NCBI RefSeq assembly: GCF_026342035.1
Contig: NZ_JAPENM010000008.1
Span: 248,001 to 312,000, forward strand
Direction: 5' to 3'
Source: Aldersonia sp. NBC_00410
Lineage (GTDB): Bacteria > Actinomycetota > Actinomycetes > Mycobacteriales > Mycobacteriaceae
DNA length: 64,000 nucleotides
The notes below the pieces were generated by a model, which was not told where the DNA came from, made no database searches, and saw nothing but the letters and a program-made list of their open reading frames with translations. Every line of letters begins with the position of its first letter. Position 1 is the first letter of the stretch. Below are positions 35,143-42,811 of the stretch, piece by piece. A program made the translations under genes and the position numbers.

Positions 35143-36651
35143 ATGGCGAGCAGCATGCACGCCGGCGATGACGGCACCGGCTTCGCGGAAGAGTTGACTG
35201 CGCATCTCACCGGTTACGGCGACCGGCCGTTCATCGAGTTCGAACACCAGTGGTACTCCGGTACCGATATCGAGCGCTACATCGATCAAGTGTCCGGTGC
35301 ACTCGACGATGCCGGGGTGTCCGGATCGGCGCCGGTTGCGCTCGTGGTCCGCAATCGGCTTCCCCATGCAGCCGCCATACTCGGCTTCATCGCGCAGCGC
35401 CGACCCCTGGCGATGGTCTACTCGTACCAATCGGATAGTGCGATCGCACGTGACATCGAGGCGCTGCGTCCGGCCGCGGTGATCGCAGATCGCGAAGATT
35501 GGACCGATCCGGTCGTCGCGGCGAGTGCGCGGATCGGCAGCGCCGGTGTCGCGCTGAGCCTTACGGTGCCCAACGTCGAGTCCGTCATGCCACGCCGCGA
35601 GCGCGGACACGACCATGATCCGGCGTTGTCGACCGCAGGTCTGCATATTCTCACCAGCGGCACGACCGGCCCGCCGCGCCGGCTGCCGCTGCGGACGGCC
35701 GTGCTGCGCCATACGGTGCTGTCGATGACCGGTGGACTCGCGGCGGATCCCCAGGATCCCCCGGAACTGGTGTTCTGGCCGTTCGGCAGCGTCGGTATCT
35801 GCCAACTGCTCGCGGCGCCGTTCCTCGGCAAACGCATGGTGTTGTTGGAAAAGTTCACCGTGCAGGAATGGGTGCGCGCGGTGAAGACGTACCGCATCAG
35901 GCGAACCGGGGTGCAGCCGGCCATTCTGCGGATGCTGCTCGATGCCGATGTCGCGCGCGAGGATCTCGCGTCGCTCGAGTCGCTTCCCGGCGGCTCGGGA
36001 CCACTCGACCCCGGGCTGCGCGCGGAATTCGAGCAACGGTACGGCATTCCGCTCCTCTGGGGTTACGGTGCAACGGAATTCGCCGGATCCGTCTGCGCCT
36101 GGACCCCCGCCCTGTACGACGAGTTCGGCGCCGCGAAGCCCGGCAGCGTCGGACGTCCACTGCCCGGTGTCGAGGTGCGGATCATCGATCCGGATACCGG
36201 AAGCGAATTGCGCGTCGGTGAGCAGGGATTCCTCGCGGCGCGGGTTGCCGTCATCGGCCCGGAGTGGATCCGCACGACCGATCTCGGGTCGATGGACGCG
36301 GACGGTTTCGTCACCTTGCACGGGCGCGGCGACGGCGCAATCAACCGGGGCGGCTTCAAGATCCTGCCCGAGACGGTGCGCAGCGTCCTGCTCGGTCATC
36401 CCGCCGTACTCGATGCCGCAGTGGTTGGTGTCGATGACCGACGGCTCGGCCAGGTGCCGTTCGCGGCCGTCGAGTTGCGGCACGGCATGCCGACACCCGG
36501 CGAGCGCGAGCTGCTGGATCTGGTGCGGGCGGAACTGCCGAGCCAGCACGTGCCGGTCGCTATTGCCGTTGTGGACGAGTTGCCGCGCAACACCGCGATG
36601 AAGGTGCTGGTGCGTGACGTGGCAGCGCTCTACGAAGCTCGGTCCGCATAG
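35143..36651 (+). CDS. AMP-binding acyl-CoA synthetase, diverged
   Basis: A 502-residue adenylate-forming protein related to that at 26196. The phosphate loop reads LTSGTTGPPRRLPL, with Arg in place of the usual Lys after the PP/P position, and the C-terminal motif is PRNTAMKVLVRD, lacking the Gly before the catalytic Lys. WGYGATEFAGSV (A5), WIRTTDLGSMDADGFV and NRGGFKILPETVR are conserved. The changes may tune rather than abolish adenylation. The last 22 nt overlap the 3' end of the alpha/beta hydrolase on the other strand. Confidence 0.87.
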   Translation: MASSMHAGDDGTGFAEELTAHLTGYGDRPFIEFEHQWYSGTDIERYIDQVSGALDDAGVSGSAPVALVVRNRLPHAAAILGFIAQRRPLAMVYSYQSDSAIARDIEALRPAAVIADREDWTDPVVAASARIGSAGVALSLTVPNVESVMPRRERGHDHDPALSTAGLHILTSGTTGPPRRLPLRTAVLRHTVLSMTGGLAADPQDPPELVFWPFGSVGICQLLAAPFLGKRMVLLEKFTVQEWVRAVKTYRIRRTGVQPAILRMLLDADVAREDLASLESLPGGSGPLDPGLRAEFEQRYGIPLLWGYGATEFAGSVCAWTPALYDEFGAAKPGSVGRPLPGVEVRIIDPDTGSELRVGEQGFLAARVAVIGPEWIRTTDLGSMDADGFVTLHGRGDGAINRGGFKILPETVRSVLLGHPAVLDAAVVGVDDRRLGQVPFAAVELRHGMPTPGERELLDLVRAELPSQHVPVAIAVVDELPRNTAMKVLVRDVAALYEARSA

Positions 36652-37595
36652 TTGCTGCGGGTGGTCGGGCGTTCGTTCGACGACCCCGTGGCAGCGCCAA
36701 ATGTTCTGGTCAAAAAGGCGATCTGGTGTGCGACGGCGGTGTCGAACCAATCGTGTCCCGGCCAGACATCGAAATGGTCACATGGGTAGTGGTGTACCTG
36801 CGCCCTGGCTCGCACCGCGGTCTTCATGATCGAGGTCGGCGGGACGTACCGGTCGAAGTCGGCAATTTGGGCGAGCACCGGGCACCGCAGCCGCTTCGCC
36901 GCGTCGGCAGTCCGGATACCTGCCAGTTCGATACCCACCGCAGCATCGACCTCATTGCGCCAGGACGGCCCGGCGATGGACAGATAGCTCTCGTACGCAC
37001 CGTCGAGTGTCATCGCGCCGCGATTCCCTGGCCGTGCGACGAGCGGCATCAGTACCGGATCACGGTCGCGCGCGACGGCGATCCGGCTGCGCACGCCGGC
37101 AGCCAACCAGCGCAACGGCGTCACCGGATCGCGCTGATCGACGGCGGTTCGCCCTCCGGCGAGGCCGTTGGTCAGCGGCGTCATGGCCAGTACGGCTGCG
37201 ATGCCGTCGTCCTCGGCTGCGACCCGCAGGACGTGCCCACCCGACAACGACGATCCCCAGAGCACAATGCGGTTCGGGTCGGCGCCCGGAAGAAGTCGCG
37301 CCGCGGCGATCGCGGCAACGAAGTCGTGCAGCTGACGAGTGATCGAGATCGACTGACGCGGCGCACCATCGGAGGTGCCGAACCCGCGGTAGTCGAATGC
37401 CAGGACATCCAGCCCGGCCGCCGCCAATCGCTCGGCGAACGGCTCGAGGCCGGAGTCCTTGGTGCCACCGAATCCGTGCGCCATGACCACCACGGGCCGG
37501 CCGTCCGGTCCAGCGAACCGCTCGCTTTCGCCACGGAAATGCCATGCGCTGCAGCGCACACCATCGGCGAAGAAGTCGACGTCGCTGCGTATCAT
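36630..37595 (-). CDS. Alpha/beta hydrolase
   Basis: A 321-residue alpha/beta-hydrolase. VVVMAHGFGGTKD (36-48) supplies the oxyanion region, IVLWGSSLSGGHV the nucleophile elbow (Ser116 most likely), IADFDRYVPP the acidic residue and YPCDHFDVW the His. The elbow departs from strict GxSxG. It lies last in the minus-strand operon that starts with the SDR at 40954 and overlaps the FMO stop by 4 nt. Since FMO or BVMO enzymes make esters or lactones, a lactonase or esterase role is plausible but unproven. Confidence 0.88.
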   Translation of the reverse strand: MIRSDVDFFADGVRCSAWHFRGESERFAGPDGRPVVVMAHGFGGTKDSGLEPFAERLAAAGLDVLAFDYRGFGTSDGAPRQSISITRQLHDFVAAIAAARLLPGADPNRIVLWGSSLSGGHVLRVAAEDDGIAAVLAMTPLTNGLAGGRTAVDQRDPVTPLRWLAAGVRSRIAVARDRDPVLMPLVARPGNRGAMTLDGAYESYLSIAGPSWRNEVDAAVGIELAGIRTADAAKRLRCPVLAQIADFDRYVPPTSIMKTAVRARAQVHHYPCDHFDVWPGHDWFDTAVAHQIAFLTRTFGAATGSSNERPTTRSNYADRAS

Positions 37596-38965
37596 GCGCT
37601 CTCCCGAAGCAGTCGACTGTACGCCCCTGCACCGTCGGTGGGGCGCTGCTTCGCCCGCTCGAGACCGGCAGGCAACTCGCGAGCGCGGATGTCATGTTCG
37701 TAGATGAAATAGTCCACCTGCTGCGTGTGCCGTGGCCGGTCCGTGCAGTGCCCCGCGTGCAACTGCTGGTCGGATTCGATCACCCGCTCCATCTCGGGGA
37801 TCGACGGCAGTGCGTAGCGGCCGACGGCATAGGCGCCGAGCACCCGCGCCTGGCACTCCACGAACGGGAACAAGGTGGGTACCGACTGTGCGAACCCCAT
37901 GAACACGAGATTGTCGATGCCCGGCTTGAACATTCGCTTGTACAGGCCGATGTGGTTGCCCGGCGCGCTGATGAATCCGTCGTCGAAGAAGGGGAACGTG
38001 ATGTTGTAGCCGGTCGCGTAGATGATGGTGTCGAAGTCGTCGCTCGTCCCGTCCTCGAAGTGCACCGTCGCCCCGTCCAGTCGTGCGACGTTCGGCTTGG
38101 GGGTGATGTCGCCGGAGCCCAGCCGCAGCGGTAGCTCCACCGATTGAGTCGGATGCGCCTCGAAGAGTTTGTGGTTCGCCGGCGGCAAGCCGTAGAGCTG
38201 CGGGTCGGTCCCCATCAGCGGCATCATCATCTGTAGCGCCTTGCGCTGCCAGGACAACGGAAGATACGGCGTGGTCCGCCAGAACTTGTCCCCCGGACGT
38301 CCGGCGATGTACTTCGGCACGATCCATGCGCTCGATCGCGTCGAGAGCGTCACCGTGTTCTGCAACGCCTTCGAAGACAACTCCACGGTGATGTCGGCCG
38401 CGCTGTTTCCGATACCGACGACCAGGATCCGCTTGCCGGTCAACTCGAGCGGCGTGCTCGGATCGATGTAGCTGTGCGAATGGATGCTCTCGCCGGAAAA
38501 GCTGCCGGGGAATTCGGCGATCCGCGGGTCCCAATGGTGCCCGTTCGCCACCACCAGCAGGTCGAATTCGCGCCGCTCCCCCGTCCAGTCGTCGATTTCC
38601 CAGGTGCCGTCGGCACGGCGCTGCGCATGCTGCACGCCGTTTTCGAACTCGATGTTGTCGAGCAACCCGAAAGCCTCGGCGTAGGCGTCGAGGTAGGCCT
38701 TGATCTCACTGTGGTGCGGAAAGGCCGGGTAGTGCTCCGGCATCGGAAAGTCCTTGAAGGACAGTCGATGTTTCGAGGTGTCGATATGCAGCGAGCGATA
38801 CGCACTGCTGTGCCCGTTGGGGTTGCCGAACGCCCAGTTCCCGCCGATCCGATCGGAGGATTCGAATGTCGTGTAGGGCACGCCGTAATCCGAGAGCATC
38901 TTGCCCGCGGTCAGACCGCTGATTCCGGCCCCTATGATCGCGGTGCGTGGTAGTGGCCGATTCAC
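37592..38965 (-). CDS. Flavin-containing monooxygenase (FMO family)
   Basis: A 457-residue class B flavoprotein monooxygenase. The FAD motif is GAGISG (12-17) and the NADPH motif GIGNSA (184-189). Between them is the FMO fingerprint FSGESIHSHSY (156-166), which fits FxGxxxHxxxF/Y rather than the Baeyer-Villiger version ending in W. IIYATGYNITFPF (the ATG element) is also present. The enzyme would insert one oxygen atom, on a heteroatom or as a Baeyer-Villiger reaction on a ketone; several actinobacterial FMOs do the latter. GTG 38965 has AAGGAG 5 nt upstream, overlapping the kinase stop. Confidence 0.93.
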   Translation of the reverse strand: MNRPLPRTAIIGAGISGLTAGKMLSDYGVPYTTFESSDRIGGNWAFGNPNGHSSAYRSLHIDTSKHRLSFKDFPMPEHYPAFPHHSEIKAYLDAYAEAFGLLDNIEFENGVQHAQRRADGTWEIDDWTGERREFDLLVVANGHHWDPRIAEFPGSFSGESIHSHSYIDPSTPLELTGKRILVVGIGNSAADITVELSSKALQNTVTLSTRSSAWIVPKYIAGRPGDKFWRTTPYLPLSWQRKALQMMMPLMGTDPQLYGLPPANHKLFEAHPTQSVELPLRLGSGDITPKPNVARLDGATVHFEDGTSDDFDTIIYATGYNITFPFFDDGFISAPGNHIGLYKRMFKPGIDNLVFMGFAQSVPTLFPFVECQARVLGAYAVGRYALPSIPEMERVIESDQQLHAGHCTDRPRHTQQVDYFIYEHDIRARELPAGLERAKQRPTDGAGAYSRLLRESA

Positions 38966-38967
38966 TG

Positions 38968-40089
38968 TTACTCCTTGGTCCGTGCCGGAATGAGGTCGAG
39001 CGTGCCGAGTTCGCGGACCGCGCGCGCGCCCCGGCTCAGCATCGCGACAAACATGTCGTTGCCGCGCTCGGTATCCACCGCGAATGCGCACCCGAGGGTC
39101 GGTATCAGCAGGGCCTGCAGCATTCCGAATCGGTAATCTTGCCAGCAGGTTTCGGCGCTGTAGTCGGTGACGCCGTGTGTGGCGAGCGCGGCCCGGTATT
39201 CCTCCACCAACCCCTGCTCCACCTGCGCGCGCAATTCCGGGTCCAGGCTGGTCCCGGTGAAGTAGGCAAGGTCACGGGCCGGAAGTCCGACACCGAGTGT
39301 CTGCCAGTCGACCACCGAGACGGCGGTGTGGTCGACGTCGAACAGGAGATTGTCCAGGCGGTAATCGCCGTGCAACAGCGCAAACCGCTCCGGCTCGGCA
39401 AGCAACCAGTCGGTTACCGATCCCATTGCGGCGGTCAGTGTTTCGCGGTCGATCGGGTCCAGGTCTGCGCCGAGCCGGGCAAGGGTCATATCGGCACTCA
39501 TCTTTGCGATGTCGCCCAGGCCGCGGATCGCCGCCTCGTCGGGCAGCGTGAAGGCCAGCCCGTGGAAGTCGCGCCAGGACGGGTCACACCAGGTCGGACC
39601 GTGCAGTCCTGCGATCGCCCGTGCCGCCAGCGAAGCATCGGCGGGACCGCAGCCGCCGATCTGGTCGCCCTGCGCCGCAGGTGACTGGTCGGCGAGCAGC
39701 AGTGCGTAATTGAACGCATCGTCGGTGATCTCACAGTGGAAACACTCGGGCACCGGAACGGCGACCCGGGTCGCCACCGAGGTGTAAAACGCGCATTCGC
39801 TGCGGTAACCGAGCGCGACTCGGTCGCGCACGGTGTCGTCCTGCGACGGAAGCTTGATGATGAACTGCCCGGGAAGGCCCGCCGGGTTGTGCGCGTACCG
39901 GGCCGTGACCCGGTAGGTTGCGCCGGTCTGTCCGGTTCCCACCGGCGTCACCGCGACGTGCTCGATTTCGACGGAGGTGTCGGTCTTGCTCAGCACGGTC
40001 GTGAGCCACGCGCTCGTGACTTCCGCAGGCGAGCGGGGAATCGCCGCCACCGCGCTCACCGCCCCACCACCCGGATGAATACCGAACAT
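38968..40089 (-). CDS. Phosphotransferase family protein (APH/EcK-like kinase)
   Basis: A 373-residue protein with the aminoglycoside-phosphotransferase/choline-kinase fold. FIIKLPSQDD holds the ATP-binding Lys, FALLHGDYRLDNLLF the catalytic loop (Asp and Asn), and VSVVDWQTLGVG the metal-binding Asp. DUF1679/ecdysteroid-kinase-like members are frequent in actinobacterial lipid clusters. It may phosphorylate a hydroxylated substrate or an unusual alcohol; antibiotic resistance is unlikely given the operon. ATG 40089 is used, but GTG 40059 (SAVAAIPRSP) is equally possible. The FMO gene follows with its start 2 nt beyond the stop. Confidence 0.85.
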   Translation of the reverse strand: MFGIHPGGGAVSAVAAIPRSPAEVTSAWLTTVLSKTDTSVEIEHVAVTPVGTGQTGATYRVTARYAHNPAGLPGQFIIKLPSQDDTVRDRVALGYRSECAFYTSVATRVAVPVPECFHCEITDDAFNYALLLADQSPAAQGDQIGGCGPADASLAARAIAGLHGPTWCDPSWRDFHGLAFTLPDEAAIRGLGDIAKMSADMTLARLGADLDPIDRETLTAAMGSVTDWLLAEPERFALLHGDYRLDNLLFDVDHTAVSVVDWQTLGVGLPARDLAYFTGTSLDPELRAQVEQGLVEEYRAALATHGVTDYSAETCWQDYRFGMLQALLIPTLGCAFAVDTERGNDMFVAMLSRGARAVRELGTLDLIPARTKE

Positions 40090-40111
40090 TGTTGCACTGC
40101 AGGAGAACTCG

Positions 40112-40954
40112 TCATACTCGGGTACCTTCCGTGGTCGGCGGATGCGCGGCGCGCTGTTTGGCGACGAAGCCGATGGCCAGCCGCTGCAGCAATCCCGGTG
40201 CGAGGCGGGCAAACAGCCAGGTCAAGTACGCCCGCCGCGGGGCAACCAGCAGCGCACGGTTGCGCTCGATCGCGGCCAGTGTCTGGGCGGCCAAGCGATC
40301 CGCGTCGTAGAACTTCGTACTGCCCTGTCCCACTCGATAGAACTCGCGGCCGTCGAAGTCACCCATCCAGCCCTTGTCCAGGATCGGCGTCTCTACCGCC
40401 GTGGGGCAGATGGCGAGCACGCCGACGCCATGCCCGGCGGCTTCGGTGCGCAGTGCCAGCGACAGTCCGACGATGGCGTGCTTGGTCATCACGTAGCTGG
40501 TGATCCGACCGGCGGCGGCCAGTCCAGCCATCGACGCGGTGTTGATGATGTGACCGCTGCCCTGGCGCACCATCACCGGGTACGCCGCGGCGACGCCGTG
40601 CACGACGCCACGGATATTCACGTCGATGATGGAGTTCCACTGTTCGAGCGTCAGTAGTTCCGTATCGCCGCCCCAGGTGATGCCGGCGTTGTTGAAGATC
40701 AGATCGATCCGCCCCGCCCGTGCGACCACGTCGTCGACGGCCGCCTGCACGGCCGCCGCATCCGTGACATCGACGCGCGCGGCTCGCGCCGTACCCGGGC
40801 CTTTCGACTCGGCGGCAGTCCGCTCGGCGGCGGCACCGTCGATATCGGCGCATACGACATCCGCGCCTGCCGCAACGAGGGCGCGGGCCAGCGCCGCTCC
40901 GATCCCGGAGCCCGCACCGGTCACGATTGCCTGTTTACCGTGGAAGGATTTCAC
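40112..40954 (-). CDS. Short-chain dehydrogenase/reductase with C-terminal extension
   Basis: A 280-residue SDR. VTGAGSGIG (11-19), NNAGITWGGD, Ser141, Tyr154 and Lys158 (YVMTK) are intact. After the core, a hydrophobic C-terminal part (YLTWLFARLAPGLLQRLA) could form a membrane-associated helix, as in many mycobacterial SDRs acting on lipid substrates. GTG 40954 is chosen because the earlier frame is arginine-rich and non-homologous. It is the first gene of the operon running to the alpha/beta hydrolase at 36630, and operator A10 lies 79 nt upstream. Confidence 0.88.
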   Translation of the reverse strand: MKSFHGKQAIVTGAGSGIGAALARALVAAGADVVCADIDGAAAERTAAESKGPGTARAARVDVTDAAAVQAAVDDVVARAGRIDLIFNNAGITWGGDTELLTLEQWNSIIDVNIRGVVHGVAAAYPVMVRQGSGHIINTASMAGLAAAGRITSYVMTKHAIVGLSLALRTEAAGHGVGVLAICPTAVETPILDKGWMGDFDGREFYRVGQGSTKFYDADRLAAQTLAAIERNRALLVAPRRAYLTWLFARLAPGLLQRLAIGFVAKQRAAHPPTTEGTRV

Positions 40955-41033
40955 GCGCCGGCGGCCTCTCGGATGTTGTGCCTGCCCATCCTGCCTCCTC
41001 GCTCGACGCGCCCCACGATGCTCGCGTCTGGTC

Positions 41034-41052
41034 AACGGTAATACATACGGCA
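41034..41052. promoter_or_regulatory. Possible TetR-type operator, site A10 (weak)
   Basis: AACGGTA-ATACA-TACGGCA, 79 nt upstream of the SDR at 40954. The spacing fits but both arms deviate from the consensus; it may be a low-affinity site or chance. Confidence 0.35.
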
Positions 41053-41092
41053 AGTAGTTCGATAGGGCAGCTTCCGATGCACTGCCGGCGCC

Positions 41093-41980
41093 TCAGTTCG
41101 TCGCTGCGAGCGCGGCTCGCAGTCTGTCGCACTGGATATCGAAGAACCGTCGCGAGATCGGCGCACGCGGTGCGACGAGATCGAAACCGTGGAACGCTCC
41201 GGGAACGACGTCGACCACACACGACACGCCCGCCCGCTCGAGCCGCGTGGCGTACTCGACGTCCTCGTCGTGGAACAGGTCCAACGCGCCGACACCGATC
41301 CAGGCCGGCGGCAGTCCGGACAGGTCGTCGCGGCGCGCGGGTACGGCGACGTTCGGATCCGCCCCGCCGCGATAGGCCTCCCACCCGAACCGATTGCTGT
41401 CGCGGTTCCACAGCCGGTAGTTGTCCTGCCGTCCGACATGCGGGCGATCGTCGAGCATTGGATAGACGAGCAACTGAAAGATCGGCTCGACCGCACCGAG
41501 GTCATGCGCCCGTTGGGCCAGTGCTGCGGCGAGCCCGCCGCCGGCGCTCGCCCCGCCGATCGCGAGCCGAGCGGCATCGACACCGGGCATGTCCGCGAGC
41601 ATGGTCAGCGCCGCGTAGCAATCGTCGAGCGCCGCGGGGTAAGGGTGCTCGGGTGCGAGCCGGTAGTCCACCGAGATCACCGTCGCGCCGAGTTCGCGAC
41701 TGAATCGTCGGCACAGCCGGTCGTCGAACTGGGCGCGGCCGATGACGTATCCGCCGCCGTGGATCCACAGCAGGCCGGGGCCAAGCGTGTCCTGTCCTTC
41801 CGGACGGAAGATCCGCGCCGACCCGCCGGTCTCGAGCCGGTGGACCTCGACACCGGTGTGCCGGTCGGGCAGCACCTTGGTGAGTGCGCGCACCAGCGGA
41901 AGACTGCGCGGACCGACCGCCGCGCGCGGCAGGAACCGGGCGGTACGACGAAGATCGGGATGGAACACTTCGGTCGTCAT
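41093..41980 (-). CDS. Alpha/beta hydrolase, hormone-sensitive lipase family
   Basis: A 295-residue HSL-family (group IV) esterase. LWIHGGGYVIG has the HGGG oxyanion signature (74-77), GGASAGGGL the nucleophile Ser145, and DLFHDEDVEYA plus FHGFD supply the acid and His. Monoterpene epsilon-lactone hydrolase of limonene and menthol degraders belongs to this family, so opening of a Baeyer-Villiger lactone is an attractive role; it remains inference. ATG 41980 is preferred over ATG 42022 because the longer start would run through an inverted repeat. It follows the crotonase at 42044 on the same strand after 63 nt. Confidence 0.9.
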   Translation of the reverse strand: MTTEVFHPDLRRTARFLPRAAVGPRSLPLVRALTKVLPDRHTGVEVHRLETGGSARIFRPEGQDTLGPGLLWIHGGGYVIGRAQFDDRLCRRFSRELGATVISVDYRLAPEHPYPAALDDCYAALTMLADMPGVDAARLAIGGASAGGGLAAALAQRAHDLGAVEPIFQLLVYPMLDDRPHVGRQDNYRLWNRDSNRFGWEAYRGGADPNVAVPARRDDLSGLPPAWIGVGALDLFHDEDVEYATRLERAGVSCVVDVVPGAFHGFDLVAPRAPISRRFFDIQCDRLRAALAATN

Positions 41981-42002
41981 AGCCGCAGTATGCACATTAT
42001 TC

Positions 42003-42027
42003 GAGCAATGTGAAATACCCATTGCTC
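42003..42027. repeat. Perfect inverted repeat between two genes
   Basis: GAGCAATG (42003-42010) and CATTGCTC (42020-42027) flank a 9-nt spacer in the gap between the crotonase and the HSL hydrolase. It matches neither operator family of the window. It could be an operator for a different regulator or an intercistronic RNA hairpin; no T-tract follows on the minus strand. Confidence 0.6.
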
Positions 42028-42043
42028 ACTCGACGTTGCTCGC

Positions 42044-42811
42044 CTAGCATCCTCTCCACTGCGGTGTTTGCTTGTGCGCGAACGCGCGCGGGCCTTCCTG
42101 CGCGTCTTCGCTGTTGTAGCAATGCTCGGACGCATGCCGGGCAGCCTGCAGCGCCGCCGAGCGACCCATCTCGGTCGCGAGCATGACCGTGTCGCGGGCT
42201 GCTTTCACCGACAGCGGCGCACCGGCGAGAATGTCGCCGGCCAGCTCGATCGCGGCATCGAGTAAGTCCGGCGGCGCCACAACGCGATTGACCAGGCCGA
42301 TCTCGTAGGCGCGCTGTGCCGAGATCGGTTTCCCGGTCAGGAGAATCTCCATCATGATGCGCTGCGGGATCATGTGAATCAGCGGCGAGGCCCACGGCGA
42401 ACTGCGGCCCACCTTGACCTCGGTGACCGCGAACGTCGCGGAGCTACTGGCCACACAGAGGTCACAGGCCTGAGCGATCATCCACCCGCCGGCGAACGCC
42501 GCGCCATTGACGGCCGCGATCGTGGGCTTGGACAGCTCGATCGTGTCGTAGGGCAGCGCAAACATATCGCGCGGCGGCACGCGCATGCCGGTCTCGACCA
42601 TCTCCTTGAGGTCGCCGCCCGCGCAGAACGCCTTCTCCCCCGTCCCGGTGAGGATTGCCACGCGTAGGGCCGGGTCGTGTTCGAAGCGGTCCCATGCGGC
42701 GGACAGTCCCGCTCGCACGTCGGAGTCCAGACAGTTGCGCGACTCCGGCCGGTTCAGCGTGATGACCGCGATACCGTCGGCCCTGGCGTCGAACAGAACG
42801 GCATTACTCAT
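42044..42811 (-). CDS. Enoyl-CoA hydratase/isomerase family protein
   Basis: A 255-residue crotonase. VITLNRPESRNCLDSDV, AFCAGGDLKEMVE (first oxyanion loop) and NGAAFAGGWMIAQACD (second) are typical. FAVTEVKVGRSSPWASPL contains the usual Glu region. Its ATG overlaps the TGA of the CoA-transferase gene (ATGA), so it is translated together with the two transferases upstream. The likely job is hydration of an enoyl-CoA produced after CoA transfer, but the exact substrate is unknown. Confidence 0.92.
   Translation of the reverse strand: MSNAVLFDARADGIAVITLNRPESRNCLDSDVRAGLSAAWDRFEHDPALRVAILTGTGEKAFCAGGDLKEMVETGMRVPPRDMFALPYDTIELSKPTIAAVNGAAFAGGWMIAQACDLCVASSSATFAVTEVKVGRSSPWASPLIHMIPQRIMMEILLTGKPISAQRAYEIGLVNRVVAPPDLLDAAIELAGDILAGAPLSVKAARDTVMLATEMGRSAALQAARHASEHCYNSEDAQEGPRAFAHKQTPQWRGC

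Noticed and set aside
34144-36750. Very long open frame on the minus strand opposite the mycofactocin-type SDR and the ligase
   Set aside because: It lies antisense to two genes with clear motifs. Its translation is rich in Arg, His, Gly and Asp and lacks any family motif; such frames are common in high-GC DNA.
38968-40089. Aminoglycoside resistance gene
   Set aside because: The kinase fold is shared by many non-resistance enzymes, and the gene is embedded in a lipid-type catabolic operon.
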